Shown in pieces: positions 52,512 to 60,849 of a stretch of DNA of 64,000 nucleotides; position 1 is the stretch's first letter; every line of letters starts with the position of its first letter. Under the pieces are notes generated by a model. The model searched no databases. It was given only the letters and a program-made list of their open reading frames with translations, and was not told the origin of the DNA. The translations under genes and the position numbers were made by a program. Source of the stretch: Marinobacter sp050379415 (lineage in GTDB: Bacteria; Pseudomonadota; Gammaproteobacteria; Pseudomonadales; Oleiphilaceae); assembly GCF_050379415.1 (NCBI RefSeq), contig NZ_JBNRLS010000001.1, forward strand, positions 682,001 to 746,000. Direction: 5' to 3'.

Positions 52512-53315
52512 TTACCCTTTCAGGTTGAGTACATCTTGCATGTCATAGAGACCGGCCGGCTTGCCTTTCAGCCACAGCGCCGCCCGCATCGCGCCCTTGG
52601 CAAACGTCATGCGACTACTGGCCTTGTGGGTCACTTCGATGCGCTCGCCTTCGGTGGCGAACAGGACAGTGTGGTCGCCGACCACATCACCGGCGCGGAT
52701 GGTTTCGAAGCCGATTTCCTTGCGGGTGCGCTCGCCGGTGAAGCCTTCGCGGCCGTAGACGGCGCACTCTTTGAGATCGCGACCGAGGGCGTCGGCAACC
52801 ACTTCACCCATGCGCAGGGCGGTGCCTGAGGGGGCATCCTTTTTGTGGCGGTGGTGGGCTTCGATGATTTCGACGTCGTAGTCGTCGCCCAGGGTTGCCG
52901 CGGCGGTGCGCAGCAGGTTGAGGACGACGTTGACGCCGACGCTCATGTTGGGCGCGAACACCACCGGGATGGATTCTGCGGCCATGGCCAGCTGCTCTTT
53001 TTCGGCGTCGGACATGCCGGTGGTGCCGATGATGAGCATTTTGCCGTTGGCTTTGCAGAACTCGGCGTTTTCCAGGGTCAGGTCCGGGAAGGTGAAGTCG
53101 ATGAGCACATCGAAGTCGTCCTTCGCGTCTGCCAGGCTGCCGATCATCTTGATGCCGGTTTTACCGATGCCGCTGAGTTCGCCGGCGTCGGCGCCCACCA
53201 GGCTGCTGCCCGGCTCGACGATGGCGGCGCCCAGCTCCAGACCTTCGGTGCCGTCGACGGCTTCGATCAAGACTTTACCCATGCGCCCGGCGGCGCCGAT
53301 GATTGCTACCCTCAT
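52512..53315 (-). CDS. dapB: 4-hydroxy-tetrahydrodipicolinate reductase
   Basis: A 267-aa NAD(P)H-dependent enzyme in lysine/diaminopimelate synthesis. It has the Rossmann start MRVAIIGAAGRMGKVLIEAV, IDFTFPD, GTTGM, FAPNMSVGVN, the catalytic EAHHRHKKDAPSGTAL and the late GERIEVTHKASSRMTFAKGA. It lies 28 bp after dnaJ; dnaJ-dapB-carA is the common order in pseudomonads and relatives. Confidence 0.97.
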   Translation of the reverse strand: MRVAIIGAAGRMGKVLIEAVDGTEGLELGAAIVEPGSSLVGADAGELSGIGKTGIKMIGSLADAKDDFDVLIDFTFPDLTLENAEFCKANGKMLIIGTTGMSDAEKEQLAMAAESIPVVFAPNMSVGVNVVLNLLRTAAATLGDDYDVEIIEAHHRHKKDAPSGTALRMGEVVADALGRDLKECAVYGREGFTGERTRKEIGFETIRAGDVVGDHTVLFATEGERIEVTHKASSRMTFAKGAMRAALWLKGKPAGLYDMQDVLNLKG

Positions 53316-53343
53316 GTTCGCTTTTCCCTTGTTTGGCTCACGC

Positions 53344-54468
53344 TCAGAATTTCATTTCGTCGAAGAAGCTTTTCACTCCCTCGAACCAGGAGGTTTTCTT
53401 CGGAGCATGATGGGTGCCGTTGCTGCCGTCCAGTGTTTGCTGGAACTCTTCCAGCAACTCTTTCTGTCGCTTGGTGAGGTTGATCGGGGTTTCCACTACC
53501 ACACGACACAGCAGATCACCGGCAGGACCGCCACGGACCGGGCTGACGCCCTTGTTGCGCAGGCGGAACAGTTTGCCGGTCTGGGTTTCGGCCGGGATCT
53601 TGAGCTTCACGCGGCCATCGAGGGTGGGCACTTCCAGCTCACCACCGAGGGTAGCGTCCACGATGCTGATGGGGACTTCGCAATACAGGTTGCGACCCTC
53701 GCGGGTGAAGATGGAGTGTTCGCGCACCGCGATCTGGACGTACAGGTCGCCGGGGGGGCCACCGTCGACGCCCATTTCACCTTCACCGGAAAGCCGGATG
53801 CGGTCGCCGGTATCGACACCGGGCGGCACTTTGACAGAGAGGGTCTTCTCTTTCCGTACCCGGCCCTGGCCGCGGCACACCTTGCAGGGGTTCTTGATGA
53901 TCTGGCCGGAACCACGGCAGGTCGGACAGGCCTGTTGTACAGCGAAGAAGCCCTGCTGCATGCGTACCTGCCCCATACCCTTACAGGTACCACAGGTCTC
54001 GACACCGGAACCTTTTTCGGCGCCACTGCCATCACAGGCTTCGCATTCTTCGTGACCAGGAATGGTGATCTCGACGTTCTTGCCTCTGACCGCTTCTTCA
54101 AGGTCCAGCTCAAGGGTGTAGCGCAGGTCGGCACCGCGGGTGTTGCGGCCGCGACCACCGCCGCCGAAGATATCCCCGAACACATCCCCGAAGATGTCGG
54201 AGAAGCTGGCGCCACCGCCGCCGAAGCCGCCGCCGGCCTGACCATCAACGCCGGCGTGACCGAACTGGTCATAGGCGGCACGCTTACTGGAATCCGCCAG
54301 TACGTCGTAGGCTTCGCTGGCCTCTTTGAATTTGTTCTCGGCGTCTTCGTCGTCCGGGTTACGGTCCGGATGGTATTTCATGGCGAGCTTACGGTAAGCC
54401 CGCTTGATGTCCTTCTCGTCCGCGTCCCGGGATACACCGAGAACTTCGTAATAATCGCGCTTGGCCAT
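53344..54468 (-). CDS. dnaJ: Chaperone DnaJ
   Basis: A 374-aa Hsp40 that delivers clients to DnaK and stimulates its ATPase. The J domain has the HPD motif in MKYHPDRNPDDEDAENKF. A Gly/Phe-rich region follows. Four zinc-binding repeats are CEACDGSG, CGTCKGMG, CPTCRGSG and CKVCRGQG, and the client-binding C-terminal domains follow. A 13-bp perfect hairpin lies between dnaK and dnaJ. Confidence 0.98.
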   Translation of the reverse strand: MAKRDYYEVLGVSRDADEKDIKRAYRKLAMKYHPDRNPDDEDAENKFKEASEAYDVLADSSKRAAYDQFGHAGVDGQAGGGFGGGGASFSDIFGDVFGDIFGGGGRGRNTRGADLRYTLELDLEEAVRGKNVEITIPGHEECEACDGSGAEKGSGVETCGTCKGMGQVRMQQGFFAVQQACPTCRGSGQIIKNPCKVCRGQGRVRKEKTLSVKVPPGVDTGDRIRLSGEGEMGVDGGPPGDLYVQIAVREHSIFTREGRNLYCEVPISIVDATLGGELEVPTLDGRVKLKIPAETQTGKLFRLRNKGVSPVRGGPAGDLLCRVVVETPINLTKRQKELLEEFQQTLDGSNGTHHAPKKTSWFEGVKSFFDEMKF

Positions 54469-54494
54469 GCTATAAAACCCTGTATTTATAACGC

Positions 54495-54524
54495 GGAAAA
54501 CGCGGGGAAGCCCCCGCGTTTTCC
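54495..54524 (-). terminator. Hairpin between dnaK and dnaJ
   Basis: GGAAAACGCGGGG (54495-54507) and CCCCGCGTTTTCC (54512-54524) form a perfect 13-bp stem with a 4-nt loop. On the minus strand it ends GCGTTTTCC, so it may be a partial terminator or an mRNA-stabilising or processing stem that lowers dnaJ relative to dnaK. Confidence 0.65.
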
Positions 54525-54546
54525 AACTACCTGATGTACGTCAGAT

Positions 54547-56472
54547 TTACTTCTTGTCGTCGTCTTTGACTTCCTCGAACTCGGCGTCGACGGCGTCGTC
54601 AGCTGACTGGGACTGGGCACCTTCCTGCCCGCCAGCCTGCTGTGCCTGGTCGGCCTGATCCGCGTACATCTTCTGGGCCAGCTCGGAAGACACTTCGGTC
54701 AGCTTCTGGGTCTTGGCCTCGATATCTTCCTTGTTCGAACCTTCCAGCGCTTCCTCCAGCTCCTTGATAGAGGCCTCGATGGACTCTTTCTCGCTGTCGC
54801 TGACCTTGTCACCGGCTTCGCTCAGGGTCTTGCGCACGGCGTGAACCATGGCATCACCCTGGTTGCGGACCTGGACCAGTTCCTCGAACTTGCGATCTTC
54901 CTCGGCGTTGGCCTCGGCGTCCTGCACCATCTTCTCGATCTCGTCATCGTTCAGACCCGAAGAGGCCTTGATCACGATGGACTGCTCTTTGCCGGTGGCC
55001 TTGTCCTTCGCGGACACGTTCAGGATGCCGTTGGCGTCGATGTCGAAGGTTACTTCGATCTGCGGCACACCGCGTGGCGCCGGCGGGATGTCCGCCAGGT
55101 CGAAACGGCCCAGAGACTTGTTCCCGGACGCCTGCTTGCGCTCACCCTGCACTACATGGATGGTCACGGCAGTCTGGTTGTCTTCCGCTGTGGAGAAGGT
55201 CTGCGACTTCTTGGTCGGGATGGTGGTGTTCTTCTCGATCAGCGGAGTTGCCACGCCACCCATGGTTTCGATACCCAGGGTCAGCGGGGTTACGTCCAGC
55301 AGCAGAACGTCTTTCACATCGCCGGAGAGCACAGCCGCCTGGATAGCAGCACCCATGGCCACGGCTTCGTCCGGGTTAACGTCCTTGCGTGCTTCTTTGC
55401 CGAAGAATTCCTTCACCTTTTCCTGTACCAGCGGCATACGGGTCTGACCACCGACCAGGATAACCTCGTCAACCTCACTGGCATTCATGCCAGCGTCCTT
55501 CAGGGCCACCTTACAGGGCTCCAGGCTGCGCTGGACCAGGTCTTCGACCAGGGATTCCAGCTTGGCGCGGGTCAGCTTCACATTCATATGCTTGGGACCG
55601 GACGCGTCTGCAGTGATGTACGGCAGGTTCACGTCGGTCTGCTGGCTGCTGGACAGCTCGATCTTGGCCTTCTCGCCAGCTTCCTTCAGACGCTGCATCG
55701 CCAGGGAATCCCCGCGCAGGTCGATGCCGCTGTCCTTCTTGAACTGATCCGCCAGGTATTCGATCACTTTCAGGTCGAAGTCTTCACCACCCAGGAAGGT
55801 GTCACCGTTGGTGGCCAGCACTTCGAACTGGTGCTCACCGTCCACGTCGGCGATTTCAATGATGGACAGGTCAAAGGTACCACCACCCAGGTCATACACT
55901 GCGACAGTGCGGTCGCCGCTCTTCTTGTCCAGGCCATAGGCCAGGGCAGCGGCGGTCGGCTCGTTGATGATCCGCTTCACTTCCAGACCGGCGATCTTGC
56001 CGGCGTCCTTGGTGGCCTGGCGCTGGCTATCGTTGAAGTAGGCCGGCACGGTGATAACCGCTTCGGTTACCTTCTCGCCCAGGTAGTCTTCTGCAGTTTT
56101 CTTCATCTTCTTCAGAACTTCTGCGGACACCTGCGGCGGCGCCATCTTCTGGCCCTTCACTTCAACCCAGGCGTCGCCATTGTCGGCCTTGGTGATCTTG
56201 TAGGGCACCATCTTGATGTCTTTCTGAACCACGTCGTCTTCAAAGCGACGACCGATCAGACGCTTGATGGCGTACAGGGTGTTGTTCGGGTTGGTTACCG
56301 CCTGACGCTTGGCAGACTGACCAACCAGGGTTTCGCCATCTTCGGTGTAGGCAATGATGGACGGGGTGGTGCGATCACCCTCGGCGTTCTCGATTACCTT
56401 TACCTTGTCGCCATCCATGATGGCCACACAGGAGTTTGTGGTTCCCAGGTCGATACCAATAATCTTGCTCAT
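54547..56472 (-). CDS. dnaK: Chaperone DnaK (Hsp70)
   Basis: A 641-aa ATP-dependent chaperone. The nucleotide-binding domain opens IIGIDLGTTNSCVAIMDG and contains YDLGGGTFDLSIIEI, FLGGEDFD and VILVGGQTRMP. The linker DVLLLDVTPLTLGIETMGG leads into the substrate-binding domain, followed by a helical lid and the acidic tail ending FEEVKDDDKK. It follows grpE by about 120 bp. Confidence 0.99.
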   Translation of the reverse strand: MSKIIGIDLGTTNSCVAIMDGDKVKVIENAEGDRTTPSIIAYTEDGETLVGQSAKRQAVTNPNNTLYAIKRLIGRRFEDDVVQKDIKMVPYKITKADNGDAWVEVKGQKMAPPQVSAEVLKKMKKTAEDYLGEKVTEAVITVPAYFNDSQRQATKDAGKIAGLEVKRIINEPTAAALAYGLDKKSGDRTVAVYDLGGGTFDLSIIEIADVDGEHQFEVLATNGDTFLGGEDFDLKVIEYLADQFKKDSGIDLRGDSLAMQRLKEAGEKAKIELSSSQQTDVNLPYITADASGPKHMNVKLTRAKLESLVEDLVQRSLEPCKVALKDAGMNASEVDEVILVGGQTRMPLVQEKVKEFFGKEARKDVNPDEAVAMGAAIQAAVLSGDVKDVLLLDVTPLTLGIETMGGVATPLIEKNTTIPTKKSQTFSTAEDNQTAVTIHVVQGERKQASGNKSLGRFDLADIPPAPRGVPQIEVTFDIDANGILNVSAKDKATGKEQSIVIKASSGLNDDEIEKMVQDAEANAEEDRKFEELVQVRNQGDAMVHAVRKTLSEAGDKVSDSEKESIEASIKELEEALEGSNKEDIEAKTQKLTEVSSELAQKMYADQADQAQQAGGQEGAQSQSADDAVDAEFEEVKDDDKK

Positions 56473-56589
56473 CGAATCACTCCAAATCTTCTGAATGCTT
56501 TCCCGGAGTATGTCGCCCCCGGCTTCTCGCTATTTACTCGCTATATTGGCGCTTTAATCGGCTTTTCAAGCCCGCCGGCGAATTTTTCG

Positions 56590-57168
56590 TTACTCGGCCT
56601 TGGCAACGATAACCATCGCCGGGCGCACCACACGGCCGTTCAACAGATAGCCCTTCTGCACCACGTTGACCACGCTGTTGGGCTCGGCGTCCGGCGCCGG
56701 CACCATGGACATGGCCTCATGCTGCTGCGGATCGAACGGCTCACCCACCGGGTTCAGCTGCTCGACATTGAACTTCGCCAGGCTCTTCATGAACAGATCG
56801 AGAGTCATTTCCACACCCTCGCGGATGGAAGCCACCAGTTCACCGGACTGCTCCTGGCCCTCGGTGCTTTCCACCGCCTTCTCCAGGCTGTCAGCCACCG
56901 GCAGCAGTTCCTTCACGAACTTCTCGAGGGCGAACTTGTGGGCTTTCTCCACATCGATCTCGGAGCGGCGACGCACGTTCTGCATTTCCGCCTGGGTGCG
57001 CAGCATCTGGTCCTTGAGCTCCTGGACCTGGGCGTTGAGGGCATCCACTTCGGAAACCTCCTCGCCTTCCGGAGCTGTCTCCCCGGCTGCCTGCGCTTCC
57101 TCGGCGGCCGCCTCGGTCGCTTCCTTCAATTCCTCTGCCTGTTCGTTGCGGTTCTCGTCGGTGCTCAT
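56590..57168 (-). CDS. grpE: Nucleotide exchange factor GrpE
   Basis: A 192-aa DnaK exchange factor. An acidic disordered N terminus (about 1-45) precedes a long coiled-coil helix (LNAQVQELKDQMLRTQAEMQNVRRRSEIDVEKAHKFA) and the C-terminal beta domain with FDPQQHEAMSMVP and VVQKGYLLNGRVVRPAMV. The ATG has AGGAG. First gene of grpE-dnaK-dnaJ, under a strong sigma-32-type promoter. Confidence 0.98.
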   Translation of the reverse strand: MSTDENRNEQAEELKEATEAAAEEAQAAGETAPEGEEVSEVDALNAQVQELKDQMLRTQAEMQNVRRRSEIDVEKAHKFALEKFVKELLPVADSLEKAVESTEGQEQSGELVASIREGVEMTLDLFMKSLAKFNVEQLNPVGEPFDPQQHEAMSMVPAPDAEPNSVVNVVQKGYLLNGRVVRPAMVIVAKAE

Positions 57169-57262
57169 GACTTCTCCTGCTAGATCTACAGCGGCCTGAC
57201 AACACGGCCGATTGAAATGTGCTCCCGGCCGAAGCGAGCCGGAAAACTGTATTTGCGAACGG

Positions 57263-57290
57263 ATATGGGGCCCGCTTGTCCGGTTTCAAC
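57263..57290 (-). promoter_or_regulatory. Sigma-32 heat-shock promoter of grpE-dnaK-dnaJ
   Basis: Minus strand GTTGAAA (57290-57284) and CCCCATAT (57270-57263), 13 bp apart, matching the sigma-32 consensus CTTGAAA-N(11-16)-CCCCATNT closely. It is about 95 bp before the grpE start. Confidence 0.9.
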
Positions 57291-57349
57291 CATTTCCCTC
57301 CGTATTCGTGAAGAAAATCCCGCCACTCCGTTTGCAAACAGGAAAAACC

Positions 57350-57365
57350 CTGTATATATTCACAG
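57350..57365. promoter_or_regulatory. LexA box 1 upstream of recN
   Basis: CTGT-ATATATTC-ACAG fits the LexA consensus CTGT-N8-ACAG exactly, 82 bp before the recN start. Confidence 0.92.
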
Positions 57366-57368
57366 TCA

Positions 57369-57384
57369 CTGTATGTAAAACCAG
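57369..57384. promoter_or_regulatory. LexA box 2 upstream of recN
   Basis: CTGT-ATGTAAAA-CCAG differs from consensus at one base and lies 3 bp after box 1. Tandem LexA boxes are typical of recN. Confidence 0.8.
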
Positions 57385-57447
57385 TACTTCATGAAAGCAC
57401 CGCCGAGCACTCAACAACGGATTCTGAATCGGGAGCGGAGGTTATCC

Positions 57448-59127
57448 ATGCTCACACAACTTACGGTTTCCAATTACGCCATTGCCGAACGAGTGGAACT
57501 CCAGTTCAACAAGGGCATGACGGCACTGACCGGGGAGACCGGCGCGGGCAAATCCATCGTCCTTGATGCCCTCGGGCTTGCCATGGGCGGCCGCGCCGAT
57601 GCCGGGGCCGTCCGTCATGGCGCCAAGCGGGCGGATATTACCGCCACCTTCGACGTCAGCGACATTCCCGAGGCGGTGGAGTGGCTGGACCAGCACGAAC
57701 TGGACGATGACAACGACTGCATCCTGCGGCGGGTAATCAGCAAGGACGGCCGCTCCCGGGCTTACATCAACGGCCAGCCCTGCCCTTTGGCACACCTGAA
57801 GGAACTGGGCGGTCTGTTGATGGATATCCACAGCCAGCACCAGCATCAGTCCCTGTTGCGCAAGGAAACCCACCGCAAACTGCTCGACGAGTTCGCCGGC
57901 CTCGAAACCCTGGCCGCCGATACCCGCGCTGCCTGGAAAGCCTGGTACCTGACCCGCCAGCGCCTGACCGAACGGCAACAGAACGCCGATGAGGCGGAAG
58001 CCCGACTGCAACTGCTGCGCTACCAGGTGGAAGAGCTGGACCGGCTGGCCCTCGAAGACGACGAACAGGAAGCCCTGGAGCAGGAACAGGCCCAGCTGAG
58101 TCAAGCGGATTCAGTACTGCACAGCAGCCACCAGGCCGCCCTGCTCTGTACCGAGGAGGAGACCAGTGCCTCGGACCTGATCCGCCAGGCCCTGCAGCAA
58201 CTGGAGCAGCTACCAGTCGAGGTGCCCGCCCTGGCGGACACCATCCAGATGCTGAACGAAGCCCAGATCCAGGTTTCAGAAGCCGGCGACAACCTGCGCC
58301 GGTTCGTGGAGGATTACGAAGCAGACCCTGCCCGGCTTGCCGAAGTGGAGGAGCGCCTGAGCGCCATCTACCAGATGGCCCGCAAGCACCGAATCACCCC
58401 GGAAGAGTTGCCGGAACTGCACGAGCGCCTGAGCAGCGAGCTGGCCGAACTGGACGGCGGCGCAGGCAGCCTTGAACAACTGGAAGCAGAACTGGAGAAG
58501 CAACGTGCCAGCTTTGATGAACTGGCCAGCCAGCTCACCGAAGCCCGGCAGCGAGCTGCCGTGGAGCTCGACCAGCGTATTGCCGAGGAGCTGGCGCAGC
58601 TGAGCATGCCGTCAGTACAGTTCGTCACTCACCTGAACCGCAACAACGATGAGCAGCCAGCTCCCCACGGCATGGAAGACATCGAGTTCCTGGTCAGCGC
58701 CAACCCGGGTCAGCCGGCACGATCCCTGGCGAAGGTCGCCTCCGGCGGGGAACTGTCCCGGATCAGCCTCGCGATCCAGGTGGTAGTGGCCCAGACGTCT
58801 ACCACACCCACGCTGGTGTTCGACGAAGTGGACGTCGGCATCGGTGGCGGCACCGCCGAGGTGGTCGGCAAGCTACTGCGGACCCTCGGCACCAACGGCC
58901 AGGTGCTGTGCGTAACCCATCTGCCGCAGGTGGCGGCGCAGTGCCATCAACACCTGTTTGTCAGCAAATTTACGGAAAAAGACGCGACCTTCTCGAAAAT
59001 CGAGGCACTCGATGACAAGGGAAGGATCAGTGAAGTGGCGAGAATGCTGGGTGGTGTGGACATGACCGAGCAGACCATTGCCCATGCCCGGGAGATGTTT
59101 TCCAAGGGGCAGGCCACCCACCACTGA
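57448..59127 (+). CDS. recN: DNA repair protein RecN
   Basis: A 559-aa SMC-like ATPase for double-strand-break repair. Walker A GETGAGKS is at 29-36. The central region is a long coiled coil (about 150-370). The ABC signature ASGGELSRISLAIQVV and Walker B LVFDEVDVGIGG lie near the C terminus. The ATG at 57448 has GGAGG; a reading from 57391 would extend towards the LexA boxes. SOS regulation is well supported by the two LexA boxes. Confidence 0.97.
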   Translation: MLTQLTVSNYAIAERVELQFNKGMTALTGETGAGKSIVLDALGLAMGGRADAGAVRHGAKRADITATFDVSDIPEAVEWLDQHELDDDNDCILRRVISKDGRSRAYINGQPCPLAHLKELGGLLMDIHSQHQHQSLLRKETHRKLLDEFAGLETLAADTRAAWKAWYLTRQRLTERQQNADEAEARLQLLRYQVEELDRLALEDDEQEALEQEQAQLSQADSVLHSSHQAALLCTEEETSASDLIRQALQQLEQLPVEVPALADTIQMLNEAQIQVSEAGDNLRRFVEDYEADPARLAEVEERLSAIYQMARKHRITPEELPELHERLSSELAELDGGAGSLEQLEAELEKQRASFDELASQLTEARQRAAVELDQRIAEELAQLSMPSVQFVTHLNRNNDEQPAPHGMEDIEFLVSANPGQPARSLAKVASGGELSRISLAIQVVVAQTSTTPTLVFDEVDVGIGGGTAEVVGKLLRTLGTNGQVLCVTHLPQVAAQCHQHLFVSKFTEKDATFSKIEALDDKGRISEVARMLGGVDMTEQTIAHAREMFSKGQATHH

Positions 59128-59171
59128 CGGCGGACCAGAACCTCTACCCCTCTCGATCCTGAGAGCTGTTC

Positions 59172-59201
59172 GGGGGCAGGCTGATACCTGCCCCCTTTTT
59201 T
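59172..59201. terminator. Bidirectional terminator between recN and fur
   Basis: GGGGGCAGG and CCTGCCCCC pair perfectly around CTGATA, followed by six T. Unlike most convergent junctions here, it is not a REP copy. Confidence 0.88.
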
Positions 59202-59213
59202 ATGTTCGTCTGC

Positions 59214-59636
59214 TTATTCGCCTTCTTTGGCTTTGACCGGCTTCACGTAGAGAATCAGGCTGTGATCCACGATTTCATAGCCATGCTCCTCGGCGATCTT
59301 CTTCTGACGCTCCTCGATCACCTCGTCCACAAACTCGATGACCTCACCCGTCTGGGTGCATACCATGTGGTCGTGATGATCATCGCCCGCCATTTCAAAG
59401 ACCGCATGGCCGCCCTCGAAGTTGTGCCGAAGTACCAGGCCAGCCGCCTCGAACTGGGTCAGCACCCTGTAGACGGTTGCCAGCCCCACGTCATCTCCCT
59501 GCTCAAGCAGCTTCTTGTAAACGTCTTCGGCACTCAGATGGTGCTCTTCGGCGTTCTCCAGAATATTGAAGATCTTGACCCGTGGCAGGGTGACCTTCAG
59601 ACCGACTTTTCGTAATTCGGTGTTTTCAGATGACAT
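59214..59636 (-). CDS. fur: Ferric uptake regulator Fur
   Basis: A 140-aa iron-sensing repressor. The winged helix is in LRKVGLKVTLPRVKIFNILENAEEHHLSAEDVYKKL..GLATVYRVLTQFEAAGLV. The metal-binding region has HHDHMVC at 87-93. Position 96, the second cysteine in E. coli Fur, is Thr, as in Pseudomonas-type Fur proteins with a single cysteine here. The ATG at 59636 matches the family start. It is divergent from bamE, the standard neighbour. Confidence 0.97.
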   Translation of the reverse strand: MSSENTELRKVGLKVTLPRVKIFNILENAEEHHLSAEDVYKKLLEQGDDVGLATVYRVLTQFEAAGLVLRHNFEGGHAVFEMAGDDHHDHMVCTQTGEVIEFVDEVIEERQKKIAEEHGYEIVDHSLILYVKPVKAKEGE

Positions 59637-59651
59637 GTTACTATTCGCTCT

Positions 59652-59680
59652 TTGGTGTGCCTCACGGCTTCCGGTATGAT
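59652..59680 (+). promoter_or_regulatory. Possible bamE promoter
   Basis: TTGGTG (59652-59657) and TATGAT (59675-59680), 17 bp apart, about 78 bp before the bamE start. The -35 is weak. Confidence 0.45.
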
Positions 59681-59758
59681 GAAGCCGCCATTTAACGGTC
59701 AACCCGTGTCACACCTGCCTCTGGCAGGCGATTTCAAGATAGAGGATTTCCCCCGGCG

Positions 59759-60085
59759 ATGCAAAAGCTCACAGCTCTCATTCTCACTCTCTTTATGACC
59801 GGTTGTGTCTTCCCCGGCGTGTACAAGATCAACGTACAGCAGGGCAACATTGTGACCGATGAAGAGCTGACTTCACTGAACGCCGGCATGCCCCGGAGCC
59901 AGGTCCACGCGCTGCTGGGCACACCGCTGACCATCAATCCGGTGGACCTCTCCCGGGAATACTACGTCTACACATTCCAGCGAAGAGGCGGCGACATCCG
60001 GGAGCAACGCATTATCGTCTACTATGATGGCGATAGCTTTTCCCATTACGAAGCACAGTTGCTCGAGGAAACCCCCGCCTACTGA
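59759..60085 (+). CDS. bamE: Outer-membrane assembly lipoprotein BamE (SmpA/OmlA)
   Basis: A 108-aa lipoprotein of the BAM complex. The signal peptide ends in lipobox FMTGC (C16), then VFPGVYKINVQQGNIVTDEELTSLNAGMPRSQVHALLGTPL and the YVYTFQRRGGD strand, all typical of BamE. It is divergent from fur and convergent with rnfH, with only 7 bp between stop codons. Confidence 0.96.
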   Translation: MQKLTALILTLFMTGCVFPGVYKINVQQGNIVTDEELTSLNAGMPRSQVHALLGTPLTINPVDLSREYYVYTFQRRGGDIREQRIIVYYDGDSFSHYEAQLLEETPAY

Positions 60086-60092
60086 TCCTCGC

Positions 60093-60377
60093 TCAGGCGT
60101 CCTTCTTTTTTGCCCGATTCAGGCGTGCCTGTTTCGGGTCGATTTTCAGGGGCCGGTAAAGCTCCACGCGGTCACCCTCACGCAGTTCGTGGGCGGTCGG
60201 ATCCTTGATCACCTTCCCGAAGATGCCCATGTCATTTGAATCCGGATCCACCTCCGGAAAAATGTCGGTAATCCCGGAGAGTTTCACTGCCTCAAGCGCG
60301 GTCGTGCCTTCCGGTACCGTCACCGGCACGATCTCCTGCTTGTCCGGACGGGCGTAGGCCACTTCTACCCGAATCAT
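60093..60377 (-). CDS. rnfH: RnfH-family ubiquitin-like protein
   Basis: A 94-aa protein with a beta-grasp fold: IRVEVAYARPDKQEIVPVTVPEGTTALEAVKLSGI, GIFGKVIKDPTAHELREGDRVELYRPL. Its function is unclear; it is often called antitoxin RatB because it pairs with ratA. The ATG overlaps the ratA stop (ATGA), so the two are coupled. The tail is lysine-rich. Confidence 0.93.
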   Translation of the reverse strand: MIRVEVAYARPDKQEIVPVTVPEGTTALEAVKLSGITDIFPEVDPDSNDMGIFGKVIKDPTAHELREGDRVELYRPLKIDPKQARLNRAKKKDA

Positions 60378-60820
60378 CTGCTCCCTCCCCGATACAGTTC
60401 GTCAGCCCGGCGGCAGAAAGCGTCCACCATGGTATTGGCCGCCTGAGAGAATACCGGCCCGAAAGTCATCCGGGACAGGGATCCGGAGAACTCGAACTCC
60501 AGGGTCAGGATGACCTTACAGGCATTGTCGTCCAGCGCCTTGAAATGCCAGCGGCCAGTCAGGTTCTGGAACGGCCCGTCCACCAGGTTCATCTCGATGG
60601 CTTCGGGCATCAGCAGCTGGTTGCGAGTGGTCAGACGGTGGCGGATACCACCCTTGGAAATTTCCAGGGAGGCGGTCACCTGTTCCTCACCCTGGTCGTG
60701 GACCTCGGCCCCGGCGCACCAGGGCAGGAACTCGGGATAGCGGGCAATATCATTGACCAGATGGAACATGCGCTCGGCGGAGTGCATGACAAGTGCGGTT
60801 TTATCAATCTGATGGGCCAT
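60374..60820 (-). CDS. ratA: RatA/COQ10-type START-domain protein
   Basis: A 148-aa START-fold protein (coenzyme Q-binding COQ10/RatA family): MHSAERMFHLVNDIARYPEFLPWCAGAEV, GIRHRLTTRN, MNLVDGPFQNLTGRWHFKAL, FSQAANTMVDAFCRRADELY. E. coli RatA was described as a toxin blocking 70S formation, while homologues bind ubiquinone; which role applies here cannot be read. It overlaps rnfH by 4 nt. Confidence 0.93.
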   Translation of the reverse strand: MAHQIDKTALVMHSAERMFHLVNDIARYPEFLPWCAGAEVHDQGEEQVTASLEISKGGIRHRLTTRNQLLMPEAIEMNLVDGPFQNLTGRWHFKALDDNACKVILTLEFEFSGSLSRMTFGPVFSQAANTMVDAFCRRADELYRGGSR

Positions 60821-60849
60821 GGGCTCCTCAGTAAAAAGTACAGCCTGAA

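Noticed and set aside
54841..57183. 780-codon open frame opposite dnaK and grpE
   Set aside because: It spans two well-defined genes and their spacer on the other strand. The translation is leucine/histidine-rich with no domains, an artefact of skewed third positions.
59214..59636. Fur lacking the second cysteine as a non-functional variant
   Set aside because: Pseudomonas-type Fur proteins also lack this cysteine and are active. Other metal ligands are present.
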